NCBI GenBank assembly: GCA_024305405.1
Contig: JAKNDB010000108.1
Span: 1,343,001-1,407,000, forward strand
Length of the DNA: 64,000 nt
Source: Dirofilaria immitis
Taxonomy: Eukaryota; Nematoda; Chromadorea; Rhabditida; Onchocercidae
Direction: 5' to 3'
The translations under genes and the position numbers were made by a program. This document shows, piece after piece, positions 12,322-25,164 of the stretch (positions within the stretch are counted from its first letter, which is position 1; every line of letters begins with the position of its first letter). Below the pieces are notes generated by a model. That model saw nothing but the letters and a program-made list of their open reading frames with translations, had not been told where the DNA came from and did no database searches.

Positions 12322-15300
12322 ATGAAAAGAGCGGATCGTTTACGAGAGGTTATTTTATAAAATTTTATAATTTTTATTAAGAGATTTTTTTCAATTTTTT
12401 TCAATTGATGATTATTTCTTCGTAATATTCTTATGAATATTTGAATTTAATGAAATAAATAGTTAAGATAGATTTAGCATAGATTTATTTATAGATTTAG
12501 ATAGATAGATAGTAATATTCTTTTGAATATTTAAATTTTAACAAAAATGAATATTTATAGATAATCTTGATGTAACAGCTGCGTAAATTTGTAAAAGGAA
12601 AAATAGGAAAGGGTATTTGTTGATGGGATTTTTCTTCTTCTTCTTTTTTTTTCTAAATTTTGATTGCAGGAAGTAGTTTAGATGTTTATTAGAAAATGTG
12701 TTTCTTTTTTTTCATTATGGTTTTTGGTGTTAAATTTATAACTTTTGTAGAATTTAATCTGGATGTATCTTATCGCGGTGTTAAAATTCGAGTTAACGAC
12801 TAGGCGCAATATATGTATTCTAGAAGTTTTAAGGAAAATATAGTTAATGATTGGCATTATTAATCAGCAACTTTCGTAGAACTGATAATATACAGTGATA
12901 TCTAGTTTGTCGCTATATCAAGAGATTTGTTTCATTATTTGGTTGAGATGTTCTAATTTTAATTGGTTGCCTTATATATGGAATTCAGATTGAAGAGGCT
13001 GATGATGTGGTTACTGAGAAATGCAAAATTTTGGCAGATTTATTGAAGAAGGCAAAATGTACTATTGTATATACCGGAGCTGGAATTAGCACGGTGTGAT
13101 TTCGTTTTTAAACATTATTTCCATAAATGCTGTTTTTTTTAATTACAGAATTAACAGTTTAGAAAATATCGACTAAGCTAAATAGTTTCGAGAAGTAATA
13201 GCTTACGAACTACAAATGAAGTTTTGAATAAATAAGATCAGAAACGTAAGTTTTCGGACGGTAGTTTAGTCATGAATCAGTTGGATTAAAAAACAAGAAA
13301 ATCGTTAGAATAATTTTCTGTTATACTTCAGGCAGCATCAATACCGGATTATCGAGGTCCAAATGGTGTTTGGACTTTGGCTGAAAAAGGGATCGTATCT
13401 TTCAAGTTTGTTTTTAATGTTGACCTACTTCTTGATACTGTTTCGGAATGTTATTATGCAACTCTTTTGTACGTACAACATCATCTATCTGTTATGTTAA
13501 TATAATTATAACAGATTGCTTGCCTAATTCGTCCTGTAACATTGACGCCTTCTTATCACGTTCTGAAGTTAGAGTAAATCCAGTCATGATTTTTAGATGT
13601 GCGAATCCAGTGGAATCAGGGCCAACTGCAAGCCATATGATATTAAAGGAGATGTGTCGAAGTGGGCTAGTGCGTCATATACTCTCACAGAACTGCGATG
13701 GTCTACATTTGCGTTCAGGCTTACCACAAAAATGCTTTCTGAAATTCACGGAAATATGCATATCGAAGTATGCCAGCATTGTGAGCCACCACGACAATAC
13801 ATCCGACCTTTTGATGTCACTGAAAAAGTCAGTTTAGGTTAGGTTTGAAAAAATTTCACTCATTTTTTACAAATTTCTTCATACAACCTAGTTTTTTGTT
13901 CAAAATCACTGAGCAAAAGCTTTAAAATGTGATATTGAATACTCATTCCTCATTATACTTTTGCTTAGTTTCTCTTTTTTTCTTTTAATGTTTATGTACT
14001 TTTATGTTTAAATATAGGCATACATTTATATAATCTACATAACTTTTGCATCTTGAATTTCCTTTATTAAAGGCAAAAAAAGAATAGAAAGTTTCCGTAA
14101 ATTTGTTAATTCTGTAATTGATTCTGGATGCTCCTCTTCATTTTAGGCGTCATGGTACTGGACGCATGTGTGTAGTATGCAACAATGAATTAACAGATAC
14201 AATTGTTCATTTTGGTGAGGCTGGTAAAGTACCATGGCCATTAAATTGGACTGGAATTATTTCCTTAATTGATAGATGTGATCTCATATTGTGTATAGGA
14301 ACAAGTTTAGCTGTCCTCAAGGAATATCATTTTTATGGCCGAAATCAAAGAATGGTACACAGGTTCGTTGCAATAAATGTTATTATTTTGCATTATTCTT
14401 GTATGCATAGTGGTTTTTATTGTTTAGCTAGTAACTATACTTTTTACAGATAGCTATTATAAATCTGCAATGGACACCAAAGGATAGGTTATCTTGTTTG
14501 AAAATTAACGCAAAATGCGATGTTGTTATGGAAAAACTGGCAGGCCTTCTCGAAATTCCAATTAATCGTTATTGTCGGTAAATCATTTTTACGCTTATTT
14601 TACTTTATAAATATAATTAGAACAAATTTTTATCAAAAATCTATGCTGTGTAGATTCTATTTTCTTGTATAAGTTTGAATTCAGTCATATAATTATAATT
14701 CTGATATGTGAAAACTTCGAAATTCGTCGTGTACTGTAGGAATTGTGATCCAGTGCTTAATCCGAAACGGAGTGTACGCGTTTGGGAGTTAAGAGAACGT
14801 TTAACGGATTGTACTTGTCGAAACCGCATGTCACGTGGAACTGTTCAGCAGCAACCTTCAAAGGGTATTCCTGGATGGTGGGCATTTGAAATTCAGAAAG
14901 CAATAAAAAGATCCTCACAGAGTTAGTTTTTCAAAACGTTTCTATTGTAAATATTTCGAAGACAATTCAAAATTTATTGCTGCATACATAAATTCTCTGC
15001 ATTTTTTAGCATCGCGCGGTAGCTCTGGAAAGCGTCATTGCTCGAGCATCTCGCAACGCAGTGGTCCCTCAGGTGTTAATAGTGATTTAGTTTCGAGAAG
15101 TTCAGATGATGCAAAGAACGTCTTAGATAACGAGCTCTTACTGGCAAAAGGGCAAAACAGCCAAACAATGAATGAAGAAGAAGTATTGATTGATAGCAGT
15201 GAAATAAATCCGGAAATTTTAGCTAGTGAGAATTCCAGCGATTTATCTGGAAATTCTCTTGAAACATCATGCACGGATGGGGTGTTGTAGATCCAGCGGT

Positions 15301-15412
15301 TGCCGAGTGTTTATGTGGTATTTTACTGTCGCTCAAGAAGGAGTCCAACTCGTTATCAGTAGCTTCAGAGGTGCAAAATGTAGTACCTAGTACTATATCT
15401 GTCTGCACATAG
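12322..15412 (+). CDS. SIRT7: SIRT7-type NAD-dependent protein deacylase, 8 exons
   Basis: Exons: 12322-12348 (tentative), 12989-13093, 13332-13405, 13597-13837, 14147-14362, 14450-14577, 14740-14921, 15010-15412; about 459 aa if corrected. Sirtuin motifs run in order: YTGAGIST, ASIPDYRGPNGVW, SQNCDGLHLRSGL, catalytic His in EIHGNM, zinc ligands VCQHC and MCVVC, DTIVHFGE, CIGTSL, INLQWTPKD. The LHLRSGL and NLQWTPKD stretches match SIRT7 rather than SIRT6; C. elegans sir-2.4 belongs to the SIRT6/7 class. SIRT7 deacylates chromatin and nucleolar proteins (family knowledge). Frame breaks sit in homopolymers: A5 at 13728-13732, A5 at 13823-13827, T5 at 14330-14334 (each one base short) and probably G4 at 15279-15282. 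Without the last fix the protein stops at 15290. The N-terminus is much shorter than in human SIRT7 and the tail is Ser/Glu-rich. A likely polyadenylation signal, AATAAA, is near 15847. Confidence 0.92.
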
Positions 15413-17052
15413 CTATCTGTGGCTACTCATGCATAGGGATTTGCTTCCATTACAATTTTTTAATGGTATTTCGAACTATTGAAGATATGATTATCCCTTT
15501 TTTTTCTATATTTATAAAGCAACATATTGTGATCCGGTTATGTGTTATTCGTTATGTCGCATTTAATATATTTCAATTGGAAAGTGAGATTAATGCATTT
15601 TATTTCTCCTCTCGGATTCTCATACAAATTTGTTTTATCGTTTTGATATTATCTTTTGATAATTCATTTCCGAAAGCTTCGACAGATATTCCATTTATTT
15701 TTTGTTTTAAAATAATAGTAGATTTACTGGATTGTTTCAGGATAGCTGGGAAGTTGTATCTTTGAATCATTGAAAATTTTTATCATCATGAGGTAAATTA
15801 AATGCATGTAAGTAACTATTTATACAACCAATACATTTTTTGCGCAAATAAAACGAATTATAACCGAACCATATATTAGAATAATTTAGATCTTTATTAA
15901 AGTTCACGAAAAAATACAATTATTCATCGTAATTATTTGCTTTCTAAAAATACATTCAAAAATAAGCTTAATCATTCTCCGCACTTTTTTATTTGTTCTA
16001 TAATAGATGTTTTGTTTGGATTATCAAAAATTGTTTTATACGTGGTGTTCTATTTTTGATCTTAATAATAATTTACTTTTTTTTCCCCTTCTATTTTTAT
16101 CATATCCATTTGTGGCCCATTCAAATTTTTACCTATTTCAATGTAATTTGTAATTTTGTCCGATATGTATTATTTATACATGTACAGTTGATATTTCCTG
16201 GGATTTAATCATAAAATTCTTCTTTTTTCCTTCGTTAAATTGTTCCAGAAAAAAGTAGCATATTTCAGTTATTGATTGGAATTGAAATTTGATAACTCGA
16301 ATCAAATGATAGTTTAAGATAAACTGTATTTGAAACTTCAAACAATTCGCATATTCGTTATAGGAGAGGTATGAAAAATATTATTATATAAACATTGTAT
16401 ATTTATTGCCGACAAATTTTTTTATATCTCTTAAAACCATTTATCAGTCTATTATTACGTACAATATAATCATCATATCTGAGAATGGGAAAGAATTTGG
16501 CAGTTCTGATTTTAAAATTCAGTCGGAATTCATGTTATCACTTTTTAACATAATTTTATTGTATGATATTATCAAATATTCTATACAACATGAAATTTAA
16601 AATTTAGCCGGAATTTATGAGATGTAAAAGACGTCAATCTTTCACTCGAATTACGCATGGAAATATCGAATATCGTAATTTGAAATATTTACAACACTTT
16701 GAACTAATCTCAATTATATTTGATGAGAATATTCTGATCAAATAATTGACTTAACATTTTCATAGAATATATCTTAGATTTCAAAAAATTTAAAACAAGC
16801 TTAATTTCCAAATTTTTGATATGTTTGTTTCGAAGCATCTGATAGAATGTTTGATTCTATTTGAGTTTATAATTTTACTAAATACTAATATAACTTCAAA
16901 CTAATCTTTCTCTTTATCATTTAAAATTTTGGAAATATCATTTATTGAATTTTTCTCAAATTTCATTTAATTATATAGCTTTGTATGAAACATAAATAAA
17001 ACTTTTCAATTTTTAATAAGACTAAAAATTTCATTTTTTTCTCTCTCTCACT

Positions 17053-17089
<37 letters not shown>

Positions 17090-19188
17090 CGAGTATATTA
17101 TCAGTATATTTTCATTTGATTTTTCATGTGATACTGAATTAAAGCATGAAAATTTGTTAAATTTTAATTAAATATGGAGAAAAATTAATTTAATTAAGAA
17201 TTTACCAAATTTCCCTCGTTTTCTTCTCTCCCTCTCTCTCTCCCCATTTCTTTCCTCCTATTTCTTTATTGTTTTTGAAATATCAGTTAGAATTATATGA
17301 AACAACTGATTATATGATAAAGTCAATAAGACAAATTGATAAATTAAGATAAATATTATTATTGTTGTTTTATATAGAATTAATTAAACAGCTGTCGAAA
17401 CTATCAAAATATGCTGATTCAACAAAAAAGGAAAAAAGAAAAAAGAAAAATGCTTTATCAATTTAATCGAAATAATTGAAATAATAATGATAATAATAAT
17501 ATTAACATTGATGCTCGACCATTCGTAAAATTAATACATGAAATTTTAGCTTTTCAAATTTTTCGTATTTAATTTAAATATCAAATTAGGATGACATTAA
17601 GTTGTTACGCTTATCAATATGATCAAAATGAGACGATCAAAGAATGCTTATAATTTTAGGAAAAAGCAGACAGGAAGTAATCTAAGTTTTAGTTATCAAA
17701 TATATGCTCCAAATAGGCAACATTAAAGATTAGCAAATAAATGCAATTAATTATCATTAACATATGATAAAATCATATCAACATGAGTATATCGAAAATT
17801 TTAAAATAATTCATTTTGAAAATTTCATCGTCTTTCATCCTTTTCTTGCTCAAATCTTGAATCATTTTTGCTATTGTTATCAGTGAATGGTGATAGTTTG
17901 CAGTTGTTGAGGAGTATGATAAAATGGAGTAAACGATTATAAGCTGATAATAACTCTCTTATCAATTTTCAAAATCAGATTTAAAAAAAAAGCGATGTAT
18001 GAAACATTTTTATCAATGAATTAAATGCATATATCGAGAGTAAATAAATGAATTAATGAAATCAAAATTTTGAAGACATTTAAAGTTTTGACTCTTTTTT
18101 TTTCGTTCAATTTTTAAATTCAAATTCGAATTAAATTCCTTTTTTCATTTATTATTCGTTGAAATATACATTTTAAAGTTGATATGTGAACTAATTCGAA
18201 TGATTTCCAATTTAAAATATTCAATAAGTTTATAATCATTTTATCATCATACTCCTCAACAACTATACAACTATCACCATCACTGATAACATGATCAAAG
18301 CTTTTTTTTCAACTTATCATGCCTTGAAATTTAAGTATCAAAAATTGAAACAGATTACTTCAAATAATTTTTAATTTAAAATATTCAAAAATATTTTAAA
18401 ATAGTTTTACTCAATTTTACCATACTCCTCAACAACTACAACTATCATCATTATTGATAACGATAACAAAGATGATTGATGATAAGCAAGAGAAGATAAT
18501 ATTGGATGATAAAAAAAAAATTTTTTAAATGAATTATTTGAATTATTCAAAATGAAAGAGCAAAATTTGAAAATTTTAGGTAAAAATTAAACGTTAAAAA
18601 TTTGTAACCAAAATTAATAGGAAAAGATAATTCTCTGAAAAACTAAATATTAACAAAGTTAAAAAAAAAAAGAAAACAAAAACAAAAAAAAAAAAATCAA
18701 CAGAGGTAACTGTAAAATGAAAATAATTTTCAAATATTTGATAAATTTAAAATTATTTAATTTAAAAATTTCATAATTAATTTCCGATTAATTTTTTGCT
18801 AAATGCTTTTAAGCATTAAAATTTACAACTTAGATTTATCGATTTATTAAAATTGTTAATTTCATAGTTCACTCATCATCCTAGATAATTAAATTTTGAA
18901 ATAAATGGCGATATAATTAAATTAATTTTTACTATCATAATTCATTCATACATGTGCTTCTCGTCTTCTTGTTGTTGATATAATATTATTACGAATATAT
19001 TGATCCTGTAAATTTATCGATAAAAAAAAGGTATATTTGAAATGAAAAAGAAATAATTATTGAAAATTTTCAAAAAAAAAAAAACAATCTCGAGAAAAAA
19101 TCTTGAGAAAAGAATAACATAATTAATTTAAAAAAAAAAAATTTTATAAAATCAATCAATAATCTATATTTAATTATTTGCTCATTTT
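15413..19188. other. Intergenic region between convergent SIRT7 and DSL genes
   Basis: No exon supported. The first part is the SIRT7 3' UTR. A TC microsatellite occupies about 17040-17086, a foldback element 17838-18505, and the rest is AT-rich with homopolymers. Confidence 0.6.
17838..18505. repeat. Foldback (inverted repeat) element with three related arms
   Basis: A segment at about 17838-17930 containing TTGTTGAGGAGTATGATAAA recurs as its reverse complement at about 18238-18290 (ATCATACTCCTCAACAAC) and again at about 18415-18505. The flanking TTTAAAATATTCAA sequences are also repeated directly. The first and third arms match as reverse complements over roughly 90 bp. This looks like a degraded foldback or MITE-like element; I did not find clean target-site duplications. 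Confidence 0.65.
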
Positions 19189-22100
19189 TCATAACTTTTG
19201 AAAAAGTAAAATGTTTTTACGCATTACACGTTCGTTACTAATACTAACCTCAATTCGTTCTTCAGATGTTGCGATACGTGAAGTAACGCCACTATCTCTT
19301 GTTGTAGCTTTAATTTTACTTCGTTGCCATTCTTCATTTTTCCACGGTAGTAACGTTTTATTAGATTTCACGCGACGTCGATTTGCCGTAAACATTTTAT
19401 GACGTCGTTGTACCCTTAATCAAATTGCAATAATACAATATAAATTGATTTTAAATGTATTTATAAGCATGAATTTTATAAAATTTTAAAATTTAAATTT
19501 TTTAAATTTCAGAAAACAAAAACTAATTGATAATTTGTTCCATGATTACGTGTTCATATCACGTACGTGATATTAATATTACTAATTAGGAAATAGGATA
19601 AATTAATTAATACTTTTTTTCTTTTTTAGTATAAATTACTGAATCAAATTACTAACATTGTGAATATGACAACAAGTAGAATGATAAAGATTATAGCAAT
19701 ACCAAGAAGGCAGCCAAGTACAATTGTCCAAATACGAAATACTGATGAGGTGTTATTTTCCTAAATTTTTAAAAAATTTTTTAAACTTTTAAAAATTTAA
19801 GAGAAGAAAGAGAGAGAGAGAGAAGGAGAGAGATAGAAAAAAAAAGAAAAACATTTTGCGAGCAAAAATTAGCAAAAAAAAATGCAAAATTGACAAATAA
19901 ATTGCATAAATTTTACAAATATTTAATTTCAAATAAATTTAATTTTTAAGCTTAGAAAAAAGTTTAAATTCCAATAATTTGAAATAGCATATAATCAGTT
20001 TTGAGTTATTTCAATTTTAAATTCCAATAATTTGATATAGCATATAATCAATTTTGAGTTATTTCAATTTTAAATTCCAATAATTTGATATAGCATATAA
20101 TCAGTTTTGAATTATTTCAATTTTAAATTCTGATAGTTTGAAATAGCATATAATCAATTTTGAGTTATTTCAATTTTAAATTCCAATAATTTGATATAGC
20201 ATATAATCAATTTTGAGTTATTTCAATTTTAAATTCCAATAATTTGATATAGCATATAATCAGTTTTGAATTATTTCAATAAATCTATATAATTTTTTAA
20301 TGTTTTTGTTGTCTTTCTTATTTTATTTATTTTTTTGCAAATTAAAAATGGATAAATGTTAAAAATATAAATTTGAAAAATTAGTATAAAAATTAACTGA
20401 AATAATCGAACTAATATTTGATATAATACATTCCGTTTGATTCGCTACTAAACCATACGGACATAATGTACAATCTAATACCTAAAATATTATCAAAAAT
20501 TAATAATATCAAAATTGATTTGATCAAAAAAAATTAATTATCAAATTATTTAAAAATTAAATTTAAAAAAGAAGTTTTTTTTTTTGTTATTATATTTATC
20601 ACTGATAATGATAGATTGTTAGAAATTTAATTTTAAATTTAAAATTTTTAAATATATAACCTTTACTGAATCTTGCGCATATTTGCACGAATAATACATT
20701 CCTGTGATAATTGATATGCATACGGAATGCGTATTATCATATAATGATGGTGTACATTTTAAATCACAATTTGGACCATATTTATTATTAATACATTGAA
20801 TATAATATGTAAGTTGTAAACTGAAATTTTATTATTTTTAAAATTATAGTTTTAAAATTAGCAAAAATTTTAAGTTTAACATTTTTTTAAATTATTAAAT
20901 TTTTGCTTAAAATATAATTTCGATACGAAATTAGATGAATTATTGTTAATTATTCTACTATCAAAATTTTCATAATTATTCAAAAAATTTCATTAAATTT
21001 TGGTATTGAATTAAAGGATACTGTAATATGATAATTATATTTCGATTGTAATAAATATTAATATTATATTTTTCTTTTTTATTATTATATTTTTCTTTTT
21101 TTATCATCAAATTTTTATTGCTATTTCTGTTTTTGTTTTTCTTCGACAAAATTTAGCGAAAATTTTGCCTTTTTCTTGTACTTAATTAATTTATTAATTT
21201 ATTACCGAATAAATGAATAAAAGAAAATTTGATATAAATATTACAAAAAAAAAAAAGTTTATAATTTAGCAAAAAAAGTGATATATATTTGTTTATAAAA
21301 AAATTATTTTTAAATAATAAAAATATATTAAAATAAACAAACAAACGTTGTTCCTAAAATTTGACCAATAATTGTTCGTTGAATGATATTTGGTGCAGTA
21401 CCATATGGTGTTGATTGATAATTATCTAATAAAATAGCAAATGTATCAATTGGTGTTAAATGATTGAAATATTCCAAATTTCCGGTTTCTTGATTGATAA
21501 CAACACCAAGATGATGTACAATAATATCAATTGTATTCTAAAAAAAAAAAAAATTAATTCAAATTCTATTTCTCATTTGTGATAATTTTATAATGCGATA
21601 AAAATATCGAATTAAAAATTTAATTTTTCAAGTTCCATTATCATTAATCTTTAAATATGCTTATTTATCGTATTTATTTTTAAAATTAATTGTAACTTTT
21701 TCCTGTCTTTTTATCACTTTTTATTTTTTATAATTTTAAAATGTAACAACGGAAGTATCGAATTGAAAATTTAATTTCTCAAGTTCAATTATCATTAATT
21801 TGTAAATAATTTATCCGTTTTTACAATTTATTTTTAATATTAGTTGAAGAGGTTTTTTTTCCTTTCGTCCGTTTTAATTTTTTATAATTTTAAAATGCGA
21901 TAAAAGTACCGGATTAGAAATTTAAATTTTCAAATTTAAATATTATTAATTTTCAAACACCTATCTGTCTTATTTATTTCTAAAATTTGTTTATTATTTT
22001 TCTTTTTTTTGCAAAATGTAAACAAAAAAAAAACAATACGAATTATTTTACAACTCATACAATTTATTAGCAATTTTTATTTTGGTAAAAAAAAAATAGG

Positions 22101-24952
22101 AATAAATAAATAAAACTTACCGGTTTAACAGTCATATTTATAATATTATCATTCGTCCAAATACCCGAATTAATCGATGATTTTGGTACCATTACAAATG
22201 GACTTTCAATTATTTGTACGGTTTGACTATAAAATACAAAAAAAAAAAAAACGCAAAAATTTTTTTTTAAATCTAAATCTATTAATTATTATTAAATTTC
22301 AATTTCTCAAAATTAAAAAATTTTTTTGGCGAAAAAAAAGGAAAGTTTAAATTTAAATTTTATCAAATTAAACTTATCACATTTATCAATAATTTAATAT
22401 TTCAAAAAAAAAAAAACAAAAATTTTTATAAAACAGTTAAAAAAGAAAAAAAAAAGATGAGAAATGAAAGAGAAGGAAAGAATTTGTAATCAAAAAATTC
22501 CCATCAAACTTTTTTTTTTTTTTTTTTTATTATTGTAATGCAAATATTAAAATGTATGAGATGATTCAGGTTGCCTTCTTTTTTTTATTTTTCCTTTTGA
22601 TGATTCAGATTTCCTTTTAGATGATATTCAGATTCCAATCTTTTTTAGAACATATCTATCCAAAGCAATCAATCAATAAGTGAAAAAGAAAAAAAGGAGA
22701 GAAAAAATAGAGTGCTAAGAAAGTTTATAAATATGAAAATTACAATTCATTTATTTTCGGTAATTTTTAATTTTTTTTTTTTTATTAATTCCTAATATTA
22801 ATCTTATTCTCTTTTTCTTCAAAAAAGAAAAGAAAAATTAAAAAATAAAAGCACAAAAAAAAAAAGAAGGAAAGAAAAAAGAAAAAAAAAAAGAATGAAA
22901 CAAACTTTGATGCTGATAAAATGATTGTAAATGAGAAGAAGCATGTTATCGAACCATCTTGAAGATATGGACATTGCATATCTGATGGACAAATACAGGT
23001 ATAACCATTAGGTAATGCAAGATTCGGATTATTATATTCTTGCAATTGAATTGTCACTAATGCACCAATTGTATCATTAAGCTAAAATTATTAAATAAGT
23101 AAAATTATTCTGGAAATATCATTTTGCTACATATTTCATTGATTTGTAATTTTGGCCAATTAATAAAATCATCTAAAAAAATCTTATCATCTTATCATAG
23201 AATATATTTCATGATTCAGGAAATGTTAAATGATAGCTTAATTAATTGTTAATTATAATGAATTTTTTTTTTTCGTCAAAAATTAGTATCAAAATAGTAA
23301 ACTATTTGAAGCAAAAAGTTTGTATTTAAATTAAACTTTATCGATTCAAGCTTATTTCCGATTAAGTAAAATTGTATAAAAAAAAAAAAAAACTTTTCAT
23401 TTATAAATTAAATGATATTGAATAATATCATTTAATGATATGTTGAAATTTTACAATACAATTAAGAAAATTTTGTGAAATTTTTTAAAAATATCATCCA
23501 TTTCAATCAATTATTAATTTAATTTGAATTGTAATAATTAAAAGATATTTCATATATTAGAAATCAAAAAGAAGAAAAGGATACTTTATGAATAATTCGT
23601 TTTTTTTTTTTATAAAATTTAATAAAAAATGTTTGATTAAATGATTATAAATTATGCAAAAAATATAAATTTAAAATAAGTACTTATAAAATTGTTTATT
23701 AAAATATATCAAGAAATTATTTTTCTTTTTTGCATTATAAAATTTATTCATGCCTTTTTTTTTTAAACCATTTTAAGTCTTATATATTTTTTTTTTAGTG
23801 TTGAAAAAAAATTCATAAATAATTACCATATTTAAAATTTAAAATAAAAACGAAAGAAAAAAAAGGTAAATAGTAATAATAAATAAATTAGAAGTATTGT
23901 AGAGAATTGAATTAATTTATAGAATTTTGAACATTTTATTATAATACTGAAAAAAAAAAAAAAAAAAGAAAAAAATAAAAGGGATAAAAGATTTGAAGAT
24001 ACTGATAAATAATCTGTGCTATGATAATTTGTTAAATGATGATTAAAAAAAAAAAAAAAAAGAATTGATATAATTTAAAAAATTTTTTAAAATTTAATCA
24101 TTTTTACGAACTTACATTATTTATTGGAATATTTATGAATTTTGCATCATAATTATTTCCTAATTTTGAATTAATTTTTTTCATATCATGTCGTAAATAT
24201 GATGGAAATTGTTGTTGTTGAAATTGAAAATTCTTTTGTATTCCTTGTTGTGATCGATCAAATCTGAATTTGTAATTAAACGAATAAATCAAAAAAAAAA
24301 AAAAAAAAAAAAGAAATGAAGAAGTAAACAATAAGTAAATAAGTAAGCAAACAATTTATAATTAAAAAAATTATTTATTTATTTATTTTTTGGATATTTA
24401 TATTATCATAAAAAAAAACTGATCTATTACAATTGAATTAAATTTTAATGTTTTCAATTAATGATAACAGTAGTAATCGTTGCAATGTATTAGTTTTATG
24501 ATTAATTGTTTTCATAATTAATAAATAGCAATTAATAAGGAGATTAAGTGTTAAATTGAAAAATTTATTTTCTCGAGCTATTATTTTTGAGTATTTATAC
24601 TAGCATAAAAATGATAATTGATTAAATTTTAATATTTTCAAAAATTAATTAGTAACAATGGTTGATAACGGTTAATAATAGCTGATCCTATATGATTATC
24701 ACTAGAATTTTTTTTTCCTCCAAAATTAGCTAATTATTAATTGTTATCGTAATTGATATGAAACAATTGATAAAATAAATTCAAATGAAACCTTTGATAA
24801 TAAGATTGTTGAAATGGTAAATTGTTGAATGATAATTGTTCAGTGATAACAACAATAATCAATGATGATAATATTATTTGAGCAATAAAAATATATCGTA
24901 TCAATGAAGAAGCATTTAATTGAAAATGATTGTTAAAGATGATAAATATCAT
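19189..24952 (-). CDS. DSL-domain (Notch-ligand-like) type I membrane protein
   Basis: Nine exons: 24792-24952, 24116-24263, 22906-23081, 22121-22226, 21347-21537, 20661-20820, 20430-20481, 19657-19741, 19189-19414; phases agree throughout; about 434 aa. Residues 1-40 form a hydrophobic signal/anchor, then a Gln-rich stretch. Residues about 104-260 resemble the MNNL region of Delta/Jagged ligands (IQLQEYNNPN; DTFAILLDNY). A DSL domain follows with Cys at about 270, 279, 283, 295, 306 and 318. The first three gaps (8, 3, 11) are as I recall for LAG-2, and the domain opens CINNKYGPNCDLKC. A single transmembrane helix spans about 336-358, then a basic cytoplasmic tail. No complete EGF repeat is visible, which is unusual for DSL ligands. 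Exon 8's acceptor was chosen by phase; the TTTAG site upstream would create a stop. The last exon may instead splice at a GTTAGT at 19248. Predicted role: surface ligand for Notch-type receptors. Confidence 0.8.
19966..20285. repeat. 53-bp tandem repeat, about 6 copies, intronic
   Basis: Six copies of a 53-bp unit beginning AAATTCCAATAATTTGATAT lie in the intron between exons 7 and 8 of the DSL gene. The spacing of ATTCCAA between copies is exactly 53. Copies differ by one or a few bases. Confidence 0.92.
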
Positions 24953-24990
24953 GATGATTCAAAAGACACTTCTTCAACGCTTTTCTAAAA
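24953..24990 (-). promoter_or_regulatory. Acceptor and short 5' leader of the DSL gene
   Basis: On the minus strand TTTGCATTTTAG ends at 24985, giving a 32-base leader before the ATG at 24952. No coding exon lies upstream, so this is a candidate spliced-leader site. Confidence 0.4.
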
Positions 24991-25112
24991 TGCAAACAAA
25001 TCAGAGCTTATTACGAGAATACGAAGTATTCGAATGAATGGACAATAGCGCCGCTTACAGATGGAGATGCTAATGTAGTGACACCATCAATATATACAAT
25101 ATATAAACACAC

Positions 25113-25164
<52 letters not shown>

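Noticed and set aside
13448..15412. SIRT7 as a pseudogene because of multiple frameshifts
   Set aside because: All breaks are single bases at homopolymers, splice sites are intact and every catalytic and zinc-binding residue is kept; residual sequencing error is simpler.
15463..15765. Plus-strand open frame of 100 codons after SIRT7
   Set aside because: Lies in the probable SIRT7 3' UTR; composition is AT-driven Ile/Phe and there are no splice or family signals.
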